A stretch of 6,699 bases of DNA from an uncultured Clostridia bacterium. Its GTDB lineage: Bacteria; Bacillota; Clostridia; Saccharofermentanales; Saccharofermentanaceae. The stretch is taken from assembly GCA_937876985.1 (NCBI GenBank), contig CALEFT010000033.1, positions 1-6,699 on the forward strand, read 5' to 3'. Numbering within the stretch: the stretch's first letter is position 1; each line of letters starts with the position of its first letter. The translations under genes were made by a program, and so were the position numbers. Of this stretch, positions 1 to 4,767 are shown in pieces. A model generated the notes under the pieces. The model did not search any database. It was not told the origin of the DNA and saw only the letters and a list, made by a program, of their open reading frames with translations.

Positions 1-152
1 GGGTCTCCTGGGTGAACTTTCTGCTGATAACCCCTAGTTCAGCAAGAAGTTCATCATAACAGGGTCTCCTGGGTGAACTTTCTGCTGATAACCCCTGATT
101 CAGCAAGAAGTTCATCATAACAGGGCTTCCTGGGTGAACTTTCTGCTGATAA
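1..152. repeat. 61-bp tandem hairpin repeat array, right-hand end
   Basis: Two full 61-bp units (1-61 and 62-122) and a partial third (123-152) follow one another without spacers, and the array runs off the left edge. Each unit contains a 15-bp inverted repeat, TGAACTTTCTGCTGA against TCAGCAAGAAGTTCA, around an 11-nt loop, so a transcript of either strand could form a long hairpin with one mismatch and one wobble pair. The units differ in the loop (CCCCTAG against CCCCTGA), and the third copy starts GGGCTTCC instead of GGGTCTCC and stops after its left arm, as expected at a decaying array edge. The 61-bp period is not a multiple of three, which argues against a repeated protein domain. There is no direct-repeat/unique-spacer pattern, so it is not CRISPR. 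The function is unknown. Confidence 0.93.
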
Positions 153-177
153 ATAACTTTCCTATATTTGTCAACAA

Positions 178-224
178 AACTAAAAGCACCGAACCAACCA
201 TTCATAGTTAATTCAGTGCCTTTT
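178..224 (-). terminator. Rho-independent terminator downstream of scfB
   Basis: On the minus strand, AAAAGGCACTGAA (212-224) pairs with TTCGGTGCTTTT (182-193), giving about 12 pairs with one bulged G and one wobble around an 18-nt loop. The second arm ends in TTTT and is followed by AGTTTTG. It lies 35 bp beyond the scfB stop codon and probably ends the scfA-scfB transcript. The A-rich opposite side could make it partly bidirectional. Confidence 0.7.
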
Positions 225-258
225 ATAATATGCTTCTATAAAAAAGCCAGACTGCTAA

Positions 259-1641
259 TTACTTAGCCGAATCACGATATTCAGCTAGCTTTACTGCAAT
301 TGCACATTCGATTCTCTTTCTAAATAGCTCGCAGCCATATTCATAAACGCCATTGATTGAACCAGTAGAATTGAATGAATTTGCAGCACAGCCACCAGCA
401 CAATATAGCTTTGCCCAACAGTTCTCACATTCCTTACGGGAATATACATTAGTCTTCGCAAATTCGTCGCGAAGCTCTGTATTAGTAACTCCATCGTAAA
501 CATTGCCCATCGAGAATTCTGGCTTGCCAACGAATTGATGACAAGGGAACAATTCACCCCATGGTGTTACTGCTAAATATTCTGTTCCGGAACCACAACC
601 TGTAACTCTCTTGTAGATACATGGTCCGCCAGTAAGGCTTATCATATAGTGATAGAAAGTAAACGGCTTTCCTGCTCTATTCCTCTCAATCATTAAGTGT
701 GCCAAATCCTCATATTGCTTAAATAGAATTGGCAAGTCCTCGTTTGTTAGTGCAGATTCTTCTTCTGGCTTACAAACAACTGGCTCCATAGAAAGCTCAT
801 TGAAGCCTAAGTCGAGCATGTGCTTAATGTCGTTAACAAAATCCACATTGTGATGTGTGTATGTACCGCGAAGATAATAGCTCTTGTCTCCACGCTTTTC
901 GACGAAGTCTTGGAATTTTGGAACGATTCTGTCATAGCTTCCGTTACCGCTATAATCGACACGGAAACGGTCATTTACTTCCTTACGGCCATCAAGGCTT
1001 AGTACAACATTGTGCATTTCTTTGTTGAGGAAGTCGATTACATCTGCATCAAGATTAATTCCGTTTGTAGTAAGTGTGAAGCGGATGTTCTTGCCATTTT
1101 CCTTCTCTACCTGACGGCCATAGGCAACAAGCTGCTTTACTACATCAAAATTCATGAGTGGCTCGCCGCCAAAAAAGTCGATGTCAAGATTCTTGTGTGT
1201 ACCAGAATTTGCAATCAAGAAATCAATTGCCTGCTTGCCGACCTCGTAGCTCATGAGTGCGCGGTCACCCTTGTACTTACCCTGGCTAGCGAAGCAGTAT
1301 GCACAAGACAAATTACAAACGTGTGCAACATGAAGGCAAAGCGCCTTAATTGTAAAGTTCTTCATCTTGAAATTTTTTGCAATCTTCTCGTACTTGTCTG
1401 GCGCGAAAAGCTTCCCCTCAGAAATCAAGCCCTCGATGTTCTCAAAGCACTCATCTAAATCTTCTGAAGTTACTGTCTCGTCATCCTTATATTTGTCGAG
1501 AATATATTCCTTAATCTCGTCCTTCGACTTCTCCTCATACATCGAGATAATCTCGAAGGCAACCTCGTCTACGAGGTGTATTGCACCTGAGAAAACGTCG
1601 AGAACAATGTTCATGTCATCAAATTTATATAAATGTACCAT
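259..1641 (-). CDS. scfB: Radical SAM/SPASM maturase of the SCIFF peptide (ScfB/CteB family)
   Basis: This 460-residue protein should use S-adenosylmethionine radical chemistry to install thioether bridges in the neighbouring six-cysteine peptide. Residues 1 to about 90 match the N-terminal peptide-binding (RRE-like) region of SCIFF maturases. The radical SAM cluster motif CNLSCAYC has its cysteines at 109, 113 and 116, and GGEP, which contacts the SAM amino group, is at 158-161. The C-terminal SPASM region has cysteines at 341, 349, 367, 405, 408, 414, 418 and 437, enough for two auxiliary 4Fe-4S clusters. I chose the ATG at 1641 because AAGGAG (1646-1651) lies just upstream and the resulting start, MVHLYKFDDMNIVLDV, fits the family. 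An in-frame ATG at 1668 would add nine residues without a ribosome binding site. It lies 137 bp downstream of the peptide gene, past an attenuator. The family call is secure; the exact product is not known. Confidence 0.96.
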   Translation of the reverse strand: MVHLYKFDDMNIVLDVFSGAIHLVDEVAFEIISMYEEKSKDEIKEYILDKYKDDETVTSEDLDECFENIEGLISEGKLFAPDKYEKIAKNFKMKNFTIKALCLHVAHVCNLSCAYCFASQGKYKGDRALMSYEVGKQAIDFLIANSGTHKNLDIDFFGGEPLMNFDVVKQLVAYGRQVEKENGKNIRFTLTTNGINLDADVIDFLNKEMHNVVLSLDGRKEVNDRFRVDYSGNGSYDRIVPKFQDFVEKRGDKSYYLRGTYTHHNVDFVNDIKHMLDLGFNELSMEPVVCKPEEESALTNEDLPILFKQYEDLAHLMIERNRAGKPFTFYHYMISLTGGPCIYKRVTGCGSGTEYLAVTPWGELFPCHQFVGKPEFSMGNVYDGVTNTELRDEFAKTNVYSRKECENCWAKLYCAGGCAANSFNSTGSINGVYEYGCELFRKRIECAIAVKLAEYRDSAK

Positions 1642-1645
1642 ATTA

Positions 1646-1651
1646 CTCCTT
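1646..1651 (-). promoter_or_regulatory. Ribosome binding site fixing the scfB start
   Basis: AAGGAG lies four bases before the ATG at 1641 on the minus strand. It falls inside the nine-codon extension that starts at 1668, so it selects the shorter 460-residue protein. Confidence 0.85.
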
Positions 1652-1720
1652 AATTCTTTACAGTACACGAGGCGTTAGCTCGCATATGTGATTTGTGGCT
1701 GAAAGCTCTTTTCGAGCAAG

Positions 1721-1754
1721 AAAAAAGGTCTCAAGCGGTAAAAGGCTCAAGACC
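1721..1754 (-). terminator. Intercistronic terminator/attenuator between scfA and scfB
   Basis: On the minus strand GGTCTTGAGC (1745-1754) pairs with GCTTGAGACC (1727-1736), ten pairs including two wobbles, around an eight-base loop, followed by six T residues (1721-1726). It lies 24 bp after the scfA stop. No clear promoter is seen between it and scfB, so scfB expression probably depends on read-through. That arrangement gives excess precursor peptide over modifying enzyme, as is common in RiPP operons. Confidence 0.88.
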
Positions 1755-1778
1755 ATCTATCCAACAATTAAATATAAA

Positions 1779-1925
1779 TTACTTGGATTCCTTCTCACAA
1801 GCCTGGTTAGCAACACCGCAAGATGTCTTACAAGCTGACTGGCAAGATGTCTGGCACTCGCCACAACCACCGTCAACAACAGACTTATTCAAATCACGAG
1901 TATCGATAGTAACGATTCTTTCCAT
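1779..1925 (-). CDS. scfA: SCIFF ranthipeptide precursor (six cysteines in forty-five residues)
   Basis: This 48-residue peptide is the ribosomal precursor modified by ScfB. Residues 1-20 are a cysteine-free leader. Residues 21-43 hold the core CGECQTSCQSACKTSC followed by GVANQAC, with cysteines at 21, 24, 28, 32, 36 and 43, which is the SCIFF signature. A strong AGGAGG (1934-1939) lies eight bases before the ATG. In the family, a cysteine is joined by a thioether to a nearby Thr or other residue. The residue after Cys36 is Gly here, where I recall Thr in the studied homologue CteA. There is no double-Gly export leader; Gly19-Gly20 just before the first Cys could be a cleavage site, but this is speculative. 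No protease or transporter gene adjoins. The family is found widely in Clostridia; the biological role is not settled and a quorum-sensing-like signal has been proposed. Confidence 0.96.
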   Translation of the reverse strand: MERIVTIDTRDLNKSVVDGGCGECQTSCQSACKTSCGVANQACEKESK

Positions 1926-1957
1926 ATTGAAAACCTCCTAACGAAATAGTCTAGAAA

Positions 1958-1986
1958 AGTATACTTTACTATGCCACTTAAATCAA
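1958..1986 (-). promoter_or_regulatory. scfA promoter, -35 inside the decarboxylase gene
   Basis: On the minus strand TTGATT (1981-1986) and TATACT (1958-1963) are separated by exactly 17 bases, four and five matches to the housekeeping sigma consensus. The -35 covers the last sense codons of the decarboxylase gene. Predicted transcription starts near 1951, leaving a leader of about 25 nt that contains the AGGAGG site. No terminator separates the decarboxylase gene from this promoter, so upstream read-through into scfA is also possible. Confidence 0.75.
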
Positions 1987-3423
1987 GCACAAAATCTCGT
2001 CAAACGCTTGGGAAAGTGCCTCGGCCCGCTCTTCGTCGATGACCTCGCCTCGAAGCACGATAGGAATTCCAGGCGGATATAGATACAAATGCTTCGCAGA
2101 TATGAGCCCAACACTTTTTTCTACTGGAACAAGCCTAGTAGCAGCAAGGTCGTTTGGTTTAAGAAGCAAGACCGTTTTCGTCGCCATTCGCGCACCTTCT
2201 ACTTGGAGCTTAGGACTAGGACATGGGCTCTCCGCTTTTTGCTTACATGCCTTCGCATAGTCTAATAGTCCATCTCGAAAAGCCTCCAGATTCTCACAAC
2301 TATCACCAAGCCCAGTCATCGCGATAAGGTGACTATCGAAAGCAGCTTCAAGTTCGATATTGTGCTTTTCTTTAAGGTGTGACGCAATATCAGTTGAGGA
2401 ATTCGAGATAATTACTAGCTTTGATGGATCAAGACAGATGTTATTTTCTCCGGCACAGTCAAGTTCTTCGCTATCAAAATTTGCCTCATCGAGCAAAACA
2501 AAACCGCTATCTTGCGCCTTAAGTAGTTCTTTACGAGCGCGAATCACATTTTGCTCCCACTTAATTATCGCATCCTGATTATCAAGCATGTACTGCACCA
2601 TATATGACACGCCTTCCATCAACACAAACGAAGGAGAACTCGTCTGGAAATACGTAAAGGTCCTGTCCACAACCTCGCTAAGCCTAGAAACATCTTCATC
2701 GTTTCCATTAAGCGCGAGGACAGCAGTAGAAGTCGGTCCGAGCAAAGTCTTATGAAGGCTCATCACAATCATGTCGCCAGCATTATTCTTGCTGGAAGCA
2801 CTGCCAGTAGCAGTATTTACAAAAGCACCCTGCACACCAAGATGCGCCCCGTGAGCTGCATCGACAATCAGCTTAATGCCAGATGCCTTGCACATCTCAT
2901 AGACCTTGTCGATCCTTGAGATCACGCCCTCATAGGTTGGCGTAACCAGAACCATAGCCTTCGCATCGAGGTTGTCGGCAATCGCTTTCTCGATTTGCTC
3001 GTAGCTTACTGCTCCAGGCATAATCCTAACGCCGTTATGGGAAATATATGTCGTATCAACGACAACCGTCTCAAGTCCAAAAGCCTCCGCCGCGTTGAAG
3101 CAGCAGACGTGGCAGTTGCGCATCAGAATTATCTTCTCGCCAGGATTACAGCACGCACGAATCGCGCTTAGTAGTAAGCCCGTCGACCCGTTCGTTCCAA
3201 GGTACACCTTCGGATAGCCAAGTAGGCTTGCGAGGTCTTGTCTTAGCTTTTCGAGTGGGGATGAGGCTGCTGGGTGTAGCAAGCTATCAAATCTGTCGAC
3301 TTCTGTTATGTCTTTCTCGAAAAGCGGCATCGCCTTCGCTAAGTCAGGGTTTCTTTTGTGCCCTGGCATGTGCATCGGGATTGGCGCGGAGTCGATGTAG
3401 GCCTTAAGTTCGTCGTGTAGCAT
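1978..3423 (-). CDS. PLP-dependent Orn/Lys/Arg decarboxylase family protein
   Basis: This 481-residue enzyme belongs to the fold-type I group that decarboxylates lysine, arginine or ornithine to polyamines or their precursors; the substrate cannot be read from the sequence. PMHMPGHKR (16-24) is the family's N-terminal signature. LGTNGSTG (75-82) should bind the cofactor phosphate, and IVDAAHGAH (186-194) carries Asp188 for the pyridine nitrogen and His191 stacking on the ring. SLHKT (222-226) contains Lys225, the expected Schiff-base lysine. The C-terminal domain ends with YPPGIP (449-454), also typical. The length matches the short Bacillus SpeA/YaaO form lacking the N-terminal wing domain of the enterobacterial enzymes. 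A modest GAGG lies about seven bases before the ATG at 3423. It is cytosolic by prediction. It lies directly downstream of ssrA's terminator, with a promoter I could not place confidently. No polyamine genes are adjacent. Confidence 0.93.
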   Translation of the reverse strand: MLHDELKAYIDSAPIPMHMPGHKRNPDLAKAMPLFEKDITEVDRFDSLLHPAASSPLEKLRQDLASLLGYPKVYLGTNGSTGLLLSAIRACCNPGEKIILMRNCHVCCFNAAEAFGLETVVVDTTYISHNGVRIMPGAVSYEQIEKAIADNLDAKAMVLVTPTYEGVISRIDKVYEMCKASGIKLIVDAAHGAHLGVQGAFVNTATGSASSKNNAGDMIVMSLHKTLLGPTSTAVLALNGNDEDVSRLSEVVDRTFTYFQTSSPSFVLMEGVSYMVQYMLDNQDAIIKWEQNVIRARKELLKAQDSGFVLLDEANFDSEELDCAGENNICLDPSKLVIISNSSTDIASHLKEKHNIELEAAFDSHLIAMTGLGDSCENLEAFRDGLLDYAKACKQKAESPCPSPKLQVEGARMATKTVLLLKPNDLAATRLVPVEKSVGLISAKHLYLYPPGIPIVLRGEVIDEERAEALSQAFDEILCLI

Positions 3424-3497
3424 GAGTACCTCGTGGAAGTTTTACTGGTTCCAAGTATGCCATATTTTTGTAGGTTTTTATATACGAAATTTGTTAA

Positions 3498-3532
3498 CAA
3501 AGCAAAAGCCCGCGAACGTAATGTTCACGGGC
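3498..3532 (-). terminator. Rho-independent terminator of ssrA
   Basis: On the minus strand GCCCGTGAAC (3523-3532) pairs with GTTCGCGGGC (3508-3517) in ten pairs with one wobble around a five-base loop, followed by TTTTGCTTTG. It lies 35 bp beyond the tmRNA CCA end. Confidence 0.88.
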
Positions 3533-3538
3533 CTTCCG

Positions 3539-3561
3539 AGCGTTTCAGCCTTTTGAACGCT
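3539..3561 (-). other. Small hairpin between the tmRNA 3' end and its terminator
   Basis: AGCGTT (3556-3561 on the minus strand) pairs with AACGCT (3539-3544) around an 11-nt loop, beginning five bases after the CCA end. In the precursor RNA it would sit next to the 3' processing site. A role in trimming is only a guess. Confidence 0.45.
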
Positions 3562-3566
3562 TAACA

Positions 3567-3941
3567 TGGTGGAGGTGAGGAGAATTGAACTCCTGTCCGA
3601 AACCGTATCCCCCAGGCTTCTCCGGGTGCAGTCAATGAATGGATTTATTCCCTTTCCTATTTGGCCCACTGACAGGCGATAGTTCCGGTAGCTTCATAAA
3701 ATACGTCAGCTGGTCAAAGCTTTCCAACCGCCGTTGGCCTGTTTAACCTCCGCCAGGTAAGGTCTGCAACTGGCGCCCAACACTTATACGCAGATATATA
3801 AGCAAGGCGGTAGCTAAATTAAGCAGCTACAAGCTGTGTATTGTTTGCAATTACTTGCGTTCTCGTTTTTTAAGGAGGCCAACGAGAATCCTCCACCCGC
3901 TTCCCTGATATCAACAACCCCGTCGAAACCAGTGCACCCCC
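3567..3941 (-). ncRNA. ssrA: tmRNA (transfer-messenger RNA)
   Basis: The 375-nt RNA rescues stalled ribosomes by acting first as alanyl-tRNA, then as an mRNA encoding a degradation tag. The 5' end GGGGGTG (3935-3941) pairs with CACCTCC before the discriminator A and encoded CCA (CCA at 3567-3569). The third pair is G-U, the alanine identity element. The T arm is AGGAG-TTCAATT-CTCCT. The conserved 5' block CTGGTTTCGACGGGG lies just inside the acceptor stem. A pseudoknot before the tag is clear, with GGAGG pairing CCTCC and CTCGTT pairing AACGAG (about 3862-3896). It is a standard one-piece tmRNA, flanked by its own promoter region and terminator. Short reading frames overlapping it on either strand are not genes. 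Confidence 0.98.
3819..3848 (-). other. tmRNA tag reading frame (ANNTQLVAA, stop)
   Basis: The resume codon GCA (3846-3848) starts GCA AAC AAT ACA CAG CTT GTA GCT GCT TAA. It is preceded by GTAATT, in the position of the GTAGTC block before the E. coli resume codon. With the non-encoded alanine from the charged tmRNA, the tag would be A-ANNTQLVAA. The hydrophobic ending VAA fits the signal recognised by ClpXP-type proteases. Confidence 0.92.
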
Positions 3942-4035
3942 ATTGGTGTTACAGCTCCAGTCGTCATCTGTATGTGCATAATTCGCATATCCGTCACGAA
4001 TCTATGCCGACAAACAACATATTAAGGTATCGCGT

Positions 4036-4064
4036 ATTATACGATTTTCCTTGTCAAAAAACAA
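4036..4064 (-). promoter_or_regulatory. Predicted ssrA promoter
   Basis: On the minus strand a perfect TATAAT (4036-4041) is preceded at 17 bp by TTGTTT (4059-4064). A perfect TTGACA (4052-4057) lies only ten bases from TATAAT, too close to be its -35. The -35 region coincides with the T-tract of the upstream gene's terminator. The predicted start near 4029 would give a precursor with a leader of about 88 nt before the mature tmRNA 5' end. Confidence 0.6.
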
Positions 4065-4098
4065 TACCACCTAGTCCATCACGACCAAGTGGCATTTG
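4056..4098 (-). terminator. Rho-independent terminator of the zinc-ribbon gene
   Basis: On the minus strand 4083-4098 (CAAATGCCACTTGGTC) pairs with 4062-4077 (GGACTAGGTGGTATTG) in about 15 pairs with one bulged A and several wobbles around a five-base loop, followed by six T residues (4056-4061). It lies 30 bp after the stop codon of the 4129-4611 gene. Confidence 0.85.
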
Positions 4099-4128
4099 TG
4101 TTTCCAAACTTATATCTCAATCTCTTTA

Positions 4129-4611
4129 TTACTCTAAATCATCAAAATTCAGATCTTTTTCCACATTATATGCGTCATCCTTCTGTACATCTTGAATAAT
4201 CTCGCCTTCCTTAATCTCTGTCTGCTCGAAGGCATAAGGATTGTAAATCATTATCTCTCCACAATAAATGCACTTAGTCTTAAGTGTAGTAGTTACCTGC
4301 ATAAGATTGCCGCACTTCGGACAAATCATCTTCTCAGGCTTCTTCAAGCTATCACTTAACTTATCCTCAGCAAGCTCAAGTGCCGCCAAAAACTCCTCGT
4401 TAGTATAGCCCTTCTTCTCAAGCATATACCAAGTCGCCATCGAAGTAACCTCAAGAACATGTAAGCGCTCCTTCAAAACCTTAATATCCTCAGAAACGCT
4501 GAGCACAGAATCTAACTTCCTTAAGTCGTCAATCTCGCCATTGTTCTCAATCATCTTGTCAAACAATCCCGGATTCTGCTCATAATAATCTCTAATGCTG
4601 TCGTCGCTCAT
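4129..4611 (-). CDS. Uncharacterised zinc-ribbon protein
   Basis: I do not recognise a named family for this 160-residue protein. Residues 1-90 look helical and rich in charged residues, with a possible coiled coil around 38-55 (SVSEDIKVLKERLHVLEV). A four-cysteine zinc ribbon follows, CPKCG (Cys97, Cys100) and CIYCG (Cys114, Cys117), the usual spacing of a treble-clef or rubredoxin-like knuckle pair. The last 40 residues are strongly acidic and end in LNFDDLE, and are probably unstructured. No signal peptide or membrane segment is seen, so it should be cytosolic. AAGGAG (4622-4627) lies ten bases upstream of the ATG, slightly long. It has its own promoter and terminator, so it appears monocistronic. 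Binding of nucleic acid or a protein partner is possible, but nothing here shows which. Confidence 0.85.
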   Translation of the reverse strand: MSDDSIRDYYEQNPGLFDKMIENNGEIDDLRKLDSVLSVSEDIKVLKERLHVLEVTSMATWYMLEKKGYTNEEFLAALELAEDKLSDSLKKPEKMICPKCGNLMQVTTTLKTKCIYCGEIMIYNPYAFEQTEIKEGEIIQDVQKDDAYNVEKDLNFDDLE

Positions 4612-4701
4612 AAATCTAATTCTCCTTAATTAGCATTACAAACTGAAAATACAAGTACTCTCTCGAAAAGCATCCGCTTCCGCGTCTTTTCTTCTCAATA
4701 A

Positions 4702-4730
4702 ATTTTAACATATTAACATATATTCGACAA
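4702..4730 (-). promoter_or_regulatory. Promoter of the zinc-ribbon gene
   Basis: On the minus strand TTGTCG (4725-4730) and TAAAAT (4702-4707) are 17 bases apart, and TGT directly before TAAAAT makes an extended -10. The predicted start near 4695 gives a leader of about 84 nt before the ATG at 4611. No hairpin terminator is visible between the amidase stop (4768) and this promoter, so some read-through from the amidase gene is likely. Confidence 0.65.
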
Positions 4731-4767
4731 CAGTATATAAGGTATAAGTAGATTTTTTTATTAACAA

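Noticed and set aside
1..152. CRISPR array
   Set aside because: The 61-bp units abut with no unique spacers, and the whole unit repeats rather than a short repeat alternating with variable sequence.
1705..1717. Second hairpin GCTC-TTTTC-GAGC after the attenuator
   Set aside because: Only four base pairs and no following T-tract; likely incidental.
1693..1941. 82-residue plus-strand ORF
   Set aside because: It is the antisense shadow of scfA and the attenuator; the minus strand gives a recognised SCIFF peptide with a strong ribosome site.
3424..3500. Promoter for the decarboxylase gene
   Set aside because: AT-rich boxes such as TATAAA occur on the minus strand, but none has an acceptable -35 at 16-18 bp, so I could not place it.
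3478..3669. 63-residue minus-strand ORF
   Set aside because: It lies across the 3' part of tmRNA and its terminator; the sequence is explained by RNA structure.
3836..4195. 119-residue plus-strand ORF
   Set aside because: It is antisense to the 5' half of tmRNA, the ssrA promoter, a terminator and the end of the zinc-ribbon gene. No ribosome site or recognisable domain.
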